Numbered from the stretch's first letter, positions 11,836 through 24,047 are shown. The stretch: 64,000 nucleotides of DNA from Caenorhabditis remanei (GCF_010183535.1 NC_071333.1:2604001-2668000); one strand, 5' to 3'. Translations and numbers: made by a program. Notes: a model not told the origin generated them from the letters alone.

Positions 11836-12164
11836 TTTTTGGATTGAAAAATTTGAAAAATTTGAAAAAAATTGAAAAATTCCCAGTTTCCAAACCCACA
11901 TGGTCCCTGACCCAGTTCTCACCAAAAACAGTTATCCCACCCAAAAAAATCAGAAAAAACTCACTGCGTTTTGTCCAGAAGGGAGAGCATTTGAAGAGCC
12001 GACCATTCTCGAGGGCGAAAACAGAGAAGACTGAGCTTTTGATGACGATTTGCCTCTACGTGGACAGCAACACGTGGCAAATGTGGCGTTCTGATTTTGG
12101 GGCCGCGGTCAATAAACCACAATTTGTTTATTTTTTGACCCTGGAGAGTTGGAATTTCTAGAAA

Positions 12165-12640
12165 GGTCAGGTGAATATGTGATGACTGAAGAAAATAATT
12201 ATCGATATAGTCTAATAGAGGTGTTGACCTAGATTTTCAGTTAGCAATCAAACTTAATGATGAGTCTTGTTTTTGAAAGAGGAATCGAATCTGAAAAGTT
12301 CAACTACTAGAATTAGGTCGATGACCTACTTTAGCTGATATGAAGACTGAAAAAACTGGGTTTTCTAGAAAAATTTGTTTAATAAGTGCAAAAAATGTGT
12401 GAATATGTTTAGTATAATCAGGTAACGGTGTGATGAATGAGAAAGATGATTAGCGACATAGCCTGTTAGAGAAATTGACCAAGCTTTTCAGTTAGCAGTC
12501 AATTTATGTCAAACTTTGAGATGAGACTTCTTTTTGGAACAGAAACCAAATTTAAGAGACGTGGCTACTGAAAACAGGTCAATAGCATAATTTTGCTGAT
12601 ATGAAGACTGATAATTTGTGTTTTTGAGAGAAATGTTTTC
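12165..12640. repeat. Tandem repeat, two units of about 250 bp
   Basis: Units share AGGTGAATATGTGATGA-like starts, ATATAGTCTAATAGAG/ACATAGCCTGTTAGAG and GCTGATATGAAGACTGA. The units are diverged. No function is recognised. Confidence 0.6.
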
Positions 12641-13494
12641 AGTAGGTAAAAAATATTGGCTGAACGGGCGTGTTGTGTTAATAGATTTATGGGTTTTTTG
12701 TTGTTATTTTCAGAAAAATGAAAATTTGCGCATAGCTTCCGCGTCAAAGTGACAAGTGTGTTCATCTGATGATCTTGTTCAAAATTCTGTTATTCTCAAT
12801 CGCTGGGAGCAGGAAGTAACACAATTTTAACAAAATTAACATTAGAGCGCACTTGAATTGCTTTTAGACACTTGGAAACGACTAAACATTTTTTTTTGAA
12901 ATTCCTCTGTTTGTCCGGATGTTTGCAGAGATGTGCCCCAGGAATGAAAACCTCATTCTGACAAAAGTGCGCTCTACTGCTAATTTCTCAAAAAACATAT
13001 TTTTATGTTCGAGATCCCGAAAATGACACTTTTCAAAGTCGTAAACGCCAAAAAAATGGTATTTTTCATAGTTTCAAACACCAAAAATCGCATTTTTCTA
13101 GAAATTAAATGTAGAGCGAACCTGTCAGAGAGAGATTTTGATTTCTGAGGCACCTTCGGCGCTTTTTGACCTCTGGAGGCTTTTCAAAATAAATATTTAG
13201 GCATAGCTTCCACGTCAATGTGACAATTGCGCTCTACTGATAATTTGGAGGAAATTGTGTCATTCCCAATCCATGGGAACTGGAAATAACACAATTTTTA
13301 ACACAATTAGCAAAAAGCGTACTTGCCAAGCTTTTAGAAAGTTGGAAAACGAAAATTTGGACATAGCTTCCGCGTCAGAGTGGCAAGGGCGCTCTACTGA
13401 TAATCCGGTAAAAATTCGGTTATTTTTAAACATCCAATACCAGATTAGCAGTAGAGTGCATGTACCATAGTATGAACATCGATTACGGTTACAG

Positions 13495-13950
13495 TTGAAT
13501 CGTTTATGTCAGTTTTCAAACACAACTAATTGTTTCTCAATATATTTTTCTCAATACTCTAAAATCCAATTATTGGGAAATTTTGAAATTCGAAAGACTT
13601 CTTTGAAAACGTTTTAAATAGAACAAAAGCTGGATTTTAAAAACAATAGAAATACGGCATGAATTATTTTTGTACACACCCAAGATGGGAAAAAATCTTG
13701 TGATTTTTTTGGAAATTTTTTTTGGTTAATCTAATAAAATTATTTTTAAACAGACTTGTCAAAATTGAAGCATTTTTACTATTATTAATTCACAGTCTGC
13801 CGCTGCAGGGCTTTAAAGGCGCATGGAATTCGTTAGGATGGATCTCGTAGTTAAAAGCATGAAAACCGTAGTGGAGTACGGTTTTTCACCCATTTCAACT
13901 ACAAGACCCATGTTAACAAATTCCACGCGCCTTTCAAGCCCTCGAAACCC
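13495..13950 (+). repeat. Partial, MITE-free copy of unit internal segment
   Basis: Matches the segment around 7680-8570 (TTTATGTCAGTTTTCAAACA, then the AATTATTGGGAAATTTTGA stretch and the F2 foldback at 13790-13945). The F1 MITE found between these parts in all three full units is absent. Confidence 0.65.
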
Positions 13951-14039
13951 CGAAAATGACACTTTTGAAAGTCGTAAACGCCAAAAAATGGTATTTTTCA
14001 TGGTTTCAAACATCAAAAATCGTATTTTTCCATACTTGC

Positions 14040-14075
14040 AAAATATCGGCCCGGCCCGGCCCGGTCTGCCTTCTT
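14040..14075. mobile_element. GGGCC-type foldback fragment
   Basis: ACTTGCAAAATATCGGCCCG followed by GCCCGGCCCGG. This is one end of the GC-rich foldback seen complete at 56884-57238. Confidence 0.6.
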
Positions 14076-14105
14076 ATTAAATGAAAAACATATTAGACAA
14101 ATTAC

Positions 14106-14289
14106 CTCCAACAGATTTCTGATACACTCTCTGTACCGGTCTTCGGAAAATCTTCCAAAAATGGATTCGGGTGGACAAGTGAATGGGCTGATGATCCCAA
14201 TTGATTCGATAACTCGGCTGTATAGGTTCCAGGCAGTTGTCTTCCACGACATAACGACAAGAGCAGTTTTATGAGCGATTCTGATTTTC
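14106..14289 (-). pseudogene. Isolated exon-like coding fragment
   Basis: A 184-nt open stretch bounded by an acceptor CTCAG at 14290-14294 and a donor GTAATTTG at 14105. Its translation contains WKTTAWNLYSRVIES and GIISPFTCPPESIF. The latter faintly recalls the DPLGLxSP region of BEL/Pao polyproteins, but the match is too short to assign. No flanking exon was found, and one edge abuts a foldback fragment, so it is probably a gene or transposon relic. Confidence 0.35.
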
Positions 14290-14437
14290 CTGAGGCAAAT
14301 TTTTCCTTTTTATGCAACCTGTGACCCTCCACGTGGAGCTCTTTCCAGAAAATTCCCAATAAATACCTTTAACTTGAATTTTCACGTTTTCTTCCTGAAA
14401 AATTGCGAACACCGCACATATCTTGCCCCTCGACCTC

Positions 14438-14512
14438 CCCTTGTAGACTAGTGGTTAGTAGTGTCGGCCGAGGATCGGAGGGTCAGGGGTTCGAGTCCCA
14501 CTAGAGGCAAAT
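14438..14512 (+). other. tRNA-like relic with A- and B-box-like motifs
   Basis: TAGACTAGTGGTTAGTAGTG resembles a D-arm/A box and GGGGTTCGAGTCCC a T-arm/B box, about 40 nt apart. I could not pair the acceptor stem or a proper 7-nt anticodon loop, so this is likely a tRNA pseudogene or tRNA-derived repeat and not a working tRNA. Confidence 0.4.
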
Positions 14513-14689
14513 CTTTTTTGCTTTTTTCACTTGTACTTTTTTTTTACTTTTTTGTGGTTTCGAGGATCAGGGGTTCCGTGTAGTAGCGCTTTTTTGTGGT
14601 CTTTTGACTAACTTTTTTGGGGGTGATAACCGACAAGCTGTTTTTTTTTTGAAAACTTTGACTACATAAGTCCCGACTGCAATAGTGAT

Positions 14690-14867
14690 GACCTAAATTT
14701 TGTGCTTGTCCGATATAGCGACTATTACCATCAAGCCAATACAAAGTTACGTATGTGTACAAAAAATGAGCGCATGTTTCCTGATTTAATTTTGACCTAC
14801 ATTGTAAACAAAACTTTAACGAAGTAGGTCACGGTGCTGACCGCAAACTTTGTACTGCAAAGTTGTT
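14690..14867 (-). repeat. Satellite edge sequence, copy 1
   Basis: Inverted relative to 58565-58760 and closely related to it (GCGACTATTACCATCAAGCC, ACGAAGTAGGTC, GCTGACCGCAAACTTTG). In both places it lies at the same end of a satellite array and in the same orientation relative to the monomer. Confidence 0.8.
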
Positions 14868-17800
14868 GTCGACATAAATCTGTAATTTTCACATGTTTTT
14901 TCACTTCTGATCACGTGAAATCGATATTTTTGTGAAAAAGAAATCTGAAAATGACACTTTTCAGCAGTAGGCGGAGAGGCTGGGGCACCTTTGGCGCGTT
15001 TGCGAAATTTGGTCGATTTTGACTGTTTTAGATTGTTTTTTGACATAAATCTGTAATTTTCACATGTTTTTTTACTTCTGATCACGTAAAATCAATATTT
15101 TTGTGAAAAAGAAATCTGAAAATGACATTTTTCAGCCGTAGGCGGAGAGGCTGGCGCACCTTTGGCGCGTTTGCGAAATTTGGTCGATTTTGACTGTTTT
15201 AGATTGTTTTTTGACATAAATCTGTAATTTTCACATGTTTTTTTACTTCTAGTCACGTAAAATCGATATTTTTGTAAAAAAGAAATCTGAAAATGACACA
15301 TTTCAGCAGTAGGCGGAGAGGCTGGGGCACCTTTGGCGCGTTCGTTGAATTTAGTCGATTTTGACTATTTTCGATTGCTTTTTAACATAAATCTGTAATT
15401 TTCACATGTTTTTTCACTTCTGATCACGTAAAATCGATATTTTTGTAAAAAAGATATCTGAAAATGACACTTTTCAGCAGTATGCGGAGAGGCTGGGGCA
15501 CCTTTGGCGCGTTTGCAAAATTTGGTTTATTTTGACTATTTTAGATTGCTTTTTGACATAAATCTGTAATTTTCACATGTTTTTTCACTTCTGATCACGT
15601 AAAATCAATATTTTTGTGAAAAAGAAATCTGAAAATGACATTTTTCAGCCGTAGGCGGAGAGGCTGGGGCACCTTTGGCGCGTTTGCGAAATTTGGTCGA
15701 TTTTGACTGTTTTAGATTGTTTTTTGACATAAATCTGTAATTTTCACATGTTTTTTCACTTCTGATCACGTAAAATCGATATTTTTGTAAAAAAGATATC
15801 TGAAAATGACACTTTTCAGCAGTATGCGGAGAGGCTGGGGCACCTTTGGCGCGTTTGCGAAATTTGGTTGATTTTGACTATTTTAGATTGCTTTTTGACA
15901 TAAATCTGTAATTTTCACATGTTTTTTCACTTCTGATCACGTAAAATCAATATTTTTGTGAAAAAGAAATCTGAAAATGACACTTTTCAGCAGTAGGCGG
16001 AGAGGCTGGGGCACCTTTGGCGCGTTTGCGAAATTTGGTCGATTTTGACTGTTTTAGATTGTTTTTTGACATAAATCTGTAATTTTCACATGTTTTTTTA
16101 CTTCTAGTCACGTAAAATCGATATTTTTGTAAAAAAGAAATCTGAAAATGACACATTTCAGCAGTAGGCGGAGAGGCTGGGGCACCTTTGGCGCGTTCGT
16201 TGAATTTAGTCGATTTTGACTATTTTCGATTGCTTTTTAACATAAATCTGTAATTTTCACATGTTTTTTCACTTCTGATCACGTAAAATCGATATTTTTG
16301 TAAAAAAGATATCTGAAAATGACACTTTTCAGCAGTATGCGGAGAGGCTGGGGCACCTTTGGCGCGTTCGTTGAATTTAGTCGATTTTGACTATTTTCGA
16401 TTGCTTTTTAACATAAATCTGTAATTTTCACATGTTTTTTGACTTCTGATCACGTAAAATCGATATTTTTGTGAAAAAGAAATCTGAAAATGACACTTTT
16501 CAGCAGTAGGCGGAGAGGCTGGGGCACCTTTGGCGCGTTTGCGAAATTTGGTCGATTTTGACTGTTTTAGATTGTTTTTTGACATAAATCTGTAATTTTC
16601 ACATGTTTTTTCATTTCTGATCACGTAAAATCGATATTTTTGTAAAAAAGAAATCTGAAAATGACACTTTTCAGCAGTAGGCGGAGAGGCTGGGGCACCT
16701 TTGGCGCGTTTGCAAAATTTGGTTGATTTTGACTGTTTTAGATTGCTTTTTGACATAAATCTGTAATTTTCACATGTTTTTTCACTTCTGATCACGTAAA
16801 ATCGATATTTTTGTAAAAAAGATATCTGAAAATGACACTTTTCAGCAGTATGCGGAGAGGCTGGGGCACCTTTGGCGCGTTTGCCAAATTTGGTTGATTT
16901 TGACTGTTTTAGATTGCTTTTTGACATAAATCTGTAATTTTCACATGTTTTTTCACTTCTGATCACGTGAAACCAATATTTTTAGAAAAAAGAAACCTGA
17001 AAATGACACATTTCAGCAGTAGGCGGAGAGTCTGGGGCACCTTTGGCGCGTTTGCGGAATTTGGTCGATTTTGACTGTTTTAGATTGCTTTTTGACATAA
17101 ATCTGTAATTTTCACATGTTTTTTCATTTCTCATCACGTAAAATCGATATTTTTGGAAAAAAGAAACCTGAAAATGACATTTTTTAGCAATAGGCGGAGA
17201 GGCTGGGGCACCTTTGGCGCGTTCGTCGAATTTAGTCGATTTTGACTATTTTCGATTGCTTTTTGACATAAATCTGTAATTTTCACATGTTTTTTCACTT
17301 CTAGTCACGTAAAATCGATATTTTTGGAAAAAAGAAACCTGAAAATGACATTTTTTAGCAATAGGCGGAGAGACTGGCGCACCTTTGGCGCGTTCGTTGA
17401 ATTTTGCCGATTTTGACTATTTTCGATTGCTTTTTGACATAAATCTGTAATTTTAACATGTTTTTTCACTTCTGATCACGTAAAATCGATATTTTTGGAA
17501 AAAAGAAACCTGAAAATGACATTTTTTAGCAATAGGCGGAGAGGCTGGGGCACCTTTGGCGCGTTCGTCGAATTTAGTCGATTTTGACTATTTTCGATTG
17601 CTTTTTAACATAAATCTGTAATTTTCACATGTTTTTTCACTTCTGATCACGTAAAATCAATATTTTTGTGAAAAAGAAATCTGAAAATGACACTTTTCAG
17701 CAGTAGGCGGAGAGGCTGGGGCACCTTTGGCGCGTTTGCGAAATTTGGTCGATTTTGACTGTTTTAGATTGCTTTTTGACATAAATCTGTAATTTTCACA

Positions 17801-20440
17801 TGTTTTTTCACTTCTGATCACGTAAAATCGATATTTTTGTAAAAAAGATATCTGAAAATGACACTTTTCAGCAGTATGCGGAGAGGCTGGGGCACCTTTG
17901 GCGCGTTTGCGAAATTTGGTTGATTTTGACTATTTTAGATTGCTTTTTGACATAAATCTGTAATTTTCACATGTTTTTTCACTTCTGATCACGTAAAATC
18001 AATATTTTTGTGTAAAAGAAATCTGAAAATGACACTTTTCAGCAGTAGGCGGAGAGGCTGGGGCACCTTTGGCGCGTTTGCGAAATTTGGTCGATTTTGA
18101 CTGTTTTAGATTGTTTTTTGACATAAATCTGTAATTTTCACATGTTTTTTTACTTCTAGTCACGTAAAATCGATATTTTTGTAAAAAAGAAATCTGAAAA
18201 TGACACATTTCAGCAGTATGCGGAGAGGCTGGGGCACCTTTGGCGCGTTTGCGAAATTTAGTCGATTTTGACTATCTTCGATTGCTTTTTAACATAAATC
18301 TGTAATTTTCACATGTTTTTTTACTTCTAGTCACGTAAAATCGATATTTTTGTAAAAAAGAAATCTGAAAATGACACATTTCAGCAGTAGGCGGAGAGGC
18401 TGGGGCACCTTTGGCGCGTTCGTTGAATTTAGTCGATTTTGACTGTTTTAGATTGCTTTTTGACATAAATCTGTAATTTTCACATGTTTTTTCACTTCTG
18501 ATCACGTAAAATCGATATTTTTGTAAAAAAGATATCTGAAAATGACACTTTTCAGCAGTATGCGGAGAGGCTGGGGCACCTTTGGCGCGTTTGCCAAATT
18601 TGGTTGATTTTGACTGTTTTAGATTGCTTTTTGACATAAATCTGTAATTTTCACATGTTTTTTCACTTCTGATCACGTGAAACCATTATTTTTAGAAAAA
18701 AGAAACCTGAAAATGACACATTTCAGCAGTAGGCGGAGAGTCTGGGGCACCTTTGGCGCGTTTGCGGAATTTGGTCGATTTTGACTGTTTTAGATTGCTT
18801 TTTGACATAAATCTGTAATTTTCACATGTTTTTTCATTTCTGATCACGTAAAATCGATATTTTTGTAAAAAAGAAATCTGAAAATGACACTTTTCAGCAG
18901 TAGGCGGAGAGGCTGGGGCACCTTTGGCGCGTTTGCGAAATTTGGTTGATCATGACTATTTTAGTCTGCTTTTTGACATAAATCTGTAATTTTCACATGT
19001 TTTTTTCATTTCTGATCACGTAAAATCGATATTTTTGGAAAAAAGAAACCTGAAAATGACACTTTTCAGCAGTATGCGGAGAGGCTGGGGCACCTTTGGC
19101 GCGTTTGCCAAATTTGGTTGATTTTGACTGTTTTAGATTGCTTTTTGACATAAATCTGTAATTTTCACATGTTTTTTCACTTCTGATCACGTGAAACCAT
19201 TATTTTTAGAAAAAAGAAACCTGAAAATGACACATTTCAGCAGTAGGCGGAGAGTCTGGGGCACCTTTGGCGCGTTCGTCGAATTTAGTCGATTTTGACT
19301 ATTTTCGATTGCTTTTTGACATAAATCTGTAATTTTCACATGTTTTTTCACTTCTAGTCACGTAAAATCGATATTTTTGTAAAAAAGAAATCTGAAAATG
19401 ACACATTTCAGCAGTAGGCGGAGAGGCTGGGGCACCTTTGGCGCGTTCGTTGAATTTGGTCGATTTTGACTGTTTTCGATTGCTTTTTAACATAAATCTG
19501 TAATTTTCACAAGTTTTTTCACTTCTGATCACGTAAAATCGATATTTTTGTAAAAAAGATATCTGAAAATGACACTTTTCAGCAGTATGCGGAGAGGCTG
19601 GGGCACCTTTGGCGCGTTTGCAAAATTTGGTTGATTTTGACTATTTTAGATTGCTTTTTGACATAAATCTGTAATTTTCACATGTTTTTTCACTTCTGAT
19701 CACGTAAAATCAATATTTTTGTGAAAAAGAAATCTGAAAATGACATTTTTCAGCCGTAGGCGGAGAGGCTGGGGCACCTTTGGCGAGTTTTGCGAAATTT
19801 GGTCGATTTTGACTGTTTTAGATTGTTTTTTGACATAAATCTGTAATTTTCACATGTTTTTTTACTTCTAGTCACGTAAAATCGATATTTTTGTAAAAAA
19901 GAAATCTGAAAATGACACATTTCAGCAGTAGGCGGAGAGGCTGGGGCACCTTTGGCGCGTTCGTTGAATTTAGTCGATTTTGACTATTTTCGATTGCTTT
20001 TTAACATAAATCTGTAATTTTCACATGTTTTTTCACTTCTGATCACATAAAATCGATATTTTAGTAAAAAAGATATCTGAAAATGACACTTTTCAGCAGT
20101 ATGCGGAGAGTCTGGGGCACCTTTGGCGCGTTTGCAAAATTTGGTTGATTTTGACTATTTTAGATTGCTTTTTGACATAAATCTGTAATTTTCACATGTT
20201 TTTTTCACTTCTGATCACGTAAAATCAATATTTTTGTGAAAAAGAAATCTGAAAATGACACTTTTTAGCAATAGGCGGAGAGACTGGCGCACCTTTGGCG
20301 CGTTCGTTGAATTTTGCCGATTTTGACTATTTTCGATTGCTTTTTGACATAAATCTGTAATTTTAACATGTTTTTTTCACTTCTGATCACGTAAAATCAA
20401 TATTTTTGTAAAAAAGATATCTGAAAATGACACTTTTCAG
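14868..20440 (-). repeat. 171-bp satellite, array 1a
   Basis: About 32 tandem monomers of 171 bp, reading on the minus strand through ACAGATTTATGTCAAAAAGC, CAAACGCGCCAAAGGTGC and CTCTCCGCCTACTGCTG. Monomers differ by scattered substitutions and fall into several recurring variants. 171 is 57 codons, so long open frames arise when no indel intervenes; these are not taken as genes. The array is interrupted at 20440 by a MULE-like element and resumes at 22648. Confidence 0.95.
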
Positions 20441-20642
20441 GGCCCATACTCCCAGGGGGCATTGGGACAGGGGCATCGTGCTCATAGGGGGCATTCACTC
20501 AGAGGGGTCATTGAATCTTAGGGGGCATTTCACTCATACTCATAGGGGTCATTTTTCATATGCTCATGGGGGGCATTGACCCTCATTCTCAGAGGGGTCA
20601 TCGATATACTCAGAGGGGGCATCAGTTTTTTTTTCAGAGGAG

Positions 20643-21490
20643 TGTCAGGATACACGATACTTCAAACGTAACCTATGCAAAAGCGCTTTGTTGAGACTAC
20701 ATTTTGGTAATATTATTTGACGCCTGAATTTCATTTTTTTTATACTTTTTGTTTTTTCAAAAAATTAGCCTTTCTCGATTATATTTCTCCTTAGAACTAT
20801 TTCTTGACAAAGTTTTTCAGTTTAAACAAAAAAGTTTTGGTAAGCTATTTTTCTCAAAAGAGCGCGTTTGCATAGGTTCACTTTGAATTATCGTGAGGAT
20901 AGTTGATATGCAAGTTGAACGAGGATAGTTTTCGATAATTGGATGGTCAGATAAACTTGTTATTTCAATACATAATAACAAGTATATTATTTAACAATAG
21001 AAGAATTTTAAAATAAGAATGATGCCTAAAGCGTAATAATCGAAAAAATGGGTGTGAAAAAGAAGAGAACTAGGTTTAAAATCCAATCTATCATTAAAAA
21101 AATAGGATCATAAAATTAACAAAAACTTCAATAACAATGAAACAGTAACAATTTATATGCGGTATGGCAGATTTCTGGGGGATTTTTAATCCCACTGTAA
21201 TCGCGGATTCAGCATACTTGAACGGGTGGAGAGAAAGTTCGCCGTTTTTTCCTGAAAATGAACAGTAGTAATTGTCACATTGAATAAATTACCTCATTCT
21301 CGGCGATTTTCGAGTGGTGGCTACGACATGAAGATATAAATTGTTATACCGTGAGGTATATAAACCTCAACGTGAAACCCTAGTCACGTGCCCCGATTAT
21401 CCTTGTATTCATTTCTCTATAGAAATCAGTTCTAATAAAGTCCGAACTAAGAAACACCGCCTGACTCACACTCCAGTAAAGGATACAACA
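20643..21490 (+). mobile_element. Probable 5' LTR of a Gypsy-type retrotransposon
   Basis: The segment begins TGTCAGGATACACG directly after the MULE TIR and ends ..GGATACAACA, giving TG..CA ends. It contains GGTATATAAACC (a TATA-like box) at about 21354 and TAATAAAG near 21432. TGGCGATCAGGATCACA follows, which is where a primer binding site is expected. Without the second LTR the limits are inferred. Confidence 0.5.
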
Positions 21491-21643
21491 GTGGCGATCA
21501 GGATCACAAGAACTCGAGGGAAGAAGTAGCAGAAGTAGCAGAAGTGAAGTAGCAGTGAGAAATGACAGAATACGCCGATTTGTGCACTAAAGGAGAAGAA
21601 AGTCTTCTAGAAGATAGGAAAACAAGACTTATGGATTCAAGGT

Positions 21644-22432
21644 TTGAAGACCGACGAAACACAATCATACAAGGTGAAAGCACTGCATATAATGGAAACC
21701 AGACCGGATACAACCTTAGCAAAGTTGGAAGCCGAGATTCTGAAGATTATGGAGATAAAGAAGGACGCAACCGTCGGACAAGAGAATTGGATGGTGCGAG
21801 CAGCAAAAAGTGAAAGAAAGGGAGTTTATCGTGAGTTAGCGGAGAAGAAATCAGAAGCAGTAGCAGCAGCAGATGCAGGAGGATGTTATCGGTGTGGAGG
21901 AAGACACGCATCAGAAGGATGTTGGACTATGAAAGAAGATTGTTACGAGTGTGGAGAGAAAGGGCACATTGCAAGGAAATGCCAATCGAGACGTGGAAAT
22001 CAGCAGAAGCCGAAAGTTTTCCACCAGAGAGCAGCAATTGTGGAAGGAATCAGAACAGAAGATACGAGAATCTATAGAACTGTGCTAGTGAACGGAACTG
22101 AAGTGAAAATGCAGGTTGATACTGGATCGGATATTACCCTAATCAGCAGAGATGACTGGAATCGAATCGGAGCGCCACGGCTGAAGAAGACCAAAGCAGT
22201 AATTCGAGATGTAGCTGGCAATTTGATGACGATCCATGGAGAAATCACATGTGCAGTGGAATATGAAGACAGCCAGGCGTGGACGAGAGCGTTTGTAGGC
22301 GATGGGGATAATCTACTTGGACTGGATTGGTTGGAGGAGATTCCCAAAATATTAAAGTTGCCCGAAGAATACACTGTGAATCGCGTGGTCAAAACCTTCC
22401 TTTTATCCGGGTGCTCCAACTTTCTTCTGTGA
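21644..22432 (+). pseudogene. Retrotransposon gag-protease fragment
   Basis: A 262-codon frame. Two zinc knuckles, CYRCGGRHASEGC and CYECGEKGHIARKC, lie at about residues 81-111. An aspartic protease follows, with VDTGSDITLIS at about 157-168 and LLGLDWL at about 224-230. This order is that of the Gypsy/Ty3 gag-pro region. The gag part before the knuckles is only about 80 residues, so most of capsid is missing. The frame ends at the MULE TIR before reverse transcriptase. An overlapping frame at 21562-21813 may be the frameshifted start of gag. The fragment is captured cargo and not a working element. Confidence 0.85.
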
Positions 22433-22647
22433 ACAGTAGCCAAACCAATAGACCTTACAGTATCGATGCCCCCTCTGAGTATATCGATGACCCCTCTGAG
22501 AATGAGGGTCAATGCCCCCCATTAGCATATGAAAAATGACCCCCTGAGTATGAGTGAAATGCCCCCTAAGATTCAATGACCCCTCTGAGTGAATGCCCCC
22601 TATGAGCACGATGCCCCCTGTTCCAATGCCCCCTGGGAGTATGGGCC

Positions 22648-23078
22648 ACTTTTCAGCAGTAGGCAGAGAGGATGGCGCACCTTTGGCGCGTTTGCGGAAT
22701 TTGGTCGATTTTGACTGTTTTAGATTGCTTTTTGACATAAATTTGTAATTTTCACATGTTTTTTTACTTCTAGGCACGTAAAATTGATATTTCTGTAAAA
22801 AAGAAACCAGAAAATGACATTTTTCAGAAGTAGGCGGAGAGGCTGGCGCACCTTTGGCGCGTTTGCGAAATTTGGTCGATTTTGACTGTTTTAGATTGCT
22901 TTTTGACATAAATCTGTAATTTTCACATGTTTTTTTACTTCTAGTCACGTAAAATTGATATTTTTGAAAAAAAGAAACCTGAAAATAACATTTTTCAGCA
23001 GTAGGCAGAGAGGCTGGCGCACCTTTGGCGCGTTTGCGGAATTTGGTCGATTTTGACTGTTTTAGATTGCTTTTTGAC
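22648..23078 (-). repeat. 171-bp satellite, array 1b
   Basis: Continuation of array 1 after the MULE insertion, about 2.5 monomers. It ends abruptly at TTTTTGACAT, where a B-box module begins. Confidence 0.9.
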
Positions 23079-23165
23079 ATGACAAAACTTTTTTTGTTTT
23101 TGTTTTTGGCTTTTTGGTATCAATCTGAGTACCAAGGTTCGACCCCCACTAGTGGCAAAACGTGT
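23079..23165 (+). repeat. Single B-box-like module
   Basis: TTTTTGGTATCAATCTGAGT then ACCAAGGTTCGACCCCCACT, one module of the kind that builds the B-box foldbacks. Confidence 0.6.
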
Positions 23166-23329
23166 TTCTCTGTTTTTTCAACATTTTTGAACGTTCAACA
23201 TGTATTCGGTAGTATATTCCATTAAAAACGTGTTTCTGTTATTTTCCAGAAGTCTTCAACGTTCGTGTTCTAACTTTACAAATACGATTGTTTTAATGGT
23301 TAATAAAACTTAAAACACCGTTTTCTGTG

Positions 23330-23447
23330 ACTCCTAATGACTCCTAAGAGTATCAGTGAAACGCCCCCTAAGATTTAGTGGCCCCTCTGAGTGAATGCCC
23401 TATGAGCACGACGCCCCCTGCCCCAATGCCCCTTGGGAGTATGGGCC
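23330..23447 (+). mobile_element. MULE TIR fragment
   Basis: Matches the right-hand TIR of the element ending at 22647 (GCCCCCTAAGATTTAGTG, ..CCTTGGGAGTATGGGCC). The other end is not present nearby, so this is a truncated relic. Confidence 0.75.
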
Positions 23448-23574
23448 AATTTTTACCATTATTAGAGAAGTATGGGGGGTTCCTGTGACATAAGTTGATC
23501 TTTGATCTTTGCAAAAGTGTAGTCTGGTAGTATGGGTGCCTACCGTGGCCGACCTGGCTCCCGACCATATCCAT

Positions 23575-23850
23575 GATGGTCCTCCCCTCCGGTGCGCGCG
23601 CGCACATCCCCCCTCCCCCTCCTCCATGTCATTTCTCCGAACTCTCGCTGCCGACCGCCTCTCTCTGTTTGTCTAACACCCTCCTCTCTTTGTGTACTCT
23701 CTCGCACCCTCCACGCTATGCATTGTCTCTCCCCTTTTCTCTAACACGGGCCCTTTCTCTAGCACTCTCCACTCTCTCGCCCTGTCTCTCTCGCCCCCTT
23801 TTCTCTAACACCTCCACGCGATGAGTCATCTCTCGCCTCACTAAAAATGA
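23575..23850. other. Pyrimidine-rich stretch
   Basis: Rich in CTCTC, CCCTCC and CTCTCTCGC on the plus strand, with a short GCGCGCGCGC-like run near 23593. No gene is recognised; the open frame across it is compositional. Confidence 0.5.
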
Positions 23851-24047
23851 AGACTGAGCAATCTGAAATTTTGCAAAAAAATCTGGAAATGAATCTAGAA
23901 TTGAACCTGGAAGTGTCTGTATAAAGAAAAAGAAAAAATCCAAAACACTAAATGTGCTGACAAAATATGTATTGTGAAATGGTCTTTTATGAAAATAATG
24001 GTTTTACAGATCTTCTGGAATTAATTTCTTTTTTATTAATTATTGTC

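Larger units (their letters stand above)
5790..13490 (+). repeat. Triplicated unit, copy 1, with extra internal DNA
   Basis: Colinear with 32810-38843 in direct orientation and with 38844-44450 in inverted orientation. Shared landmarks in order: the edge sequence near 5790-6000, a 69-codon frame around 6318, the B-box foldback (6886), F1 and F2 foldbacks, the region around 8694-9140, the segment at 9750-10007, the 146-bp repeats and the CGATTTACG repeats. Copy 1 has about 1.7 kb extra between 11092 and 12762, bounded by a direct repeat. I recognise no transposase or conserved gene in the unit. Confidence 0.85.
20441..22647. mobile_element. MULE-like element, 183-bp TIRs, 9-bp duplication
   Basis: Long terminal inverted repeats at 20441-20624 and 22465-22647 start GGCCCATACTCCCAGGGGGC and are built of degenerate GGGGGCATT-containing units. 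The satellite sequence ACTTTTCAG is duplicated at 20432-20440 and 22648-22656. Long TIRs with a 9-bp duplication are typical of Mutator-like elements. No transposase lies between the TIRs; the cargo is an LTR and gag/protease fragment. A related transposase remnant lies at 55382-55818. Confidence 0.85.

Noticed and set aside
11844..12161. 105-codon plus-strand frame
   Set aside because: Occurs only in the extra DNA of copy 1, low-complexity start, no family resemblance and no splice sites of note.
16391..16966. 191-codon and similar open frames inside the 171-bp satellite (also 56305-56880, 61579-63144)
   Set aside because: They follow from a period divisible by three. Frames start and stop wherever monomers vary, and there is no splice or signal context. 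Not called as proteins pending translation data.
23573..23824. 83-codon frame rich in Leu, Ser and Pro
   Set aside because: Produced by the pyrimidine-rich stretch; no coding evidence.
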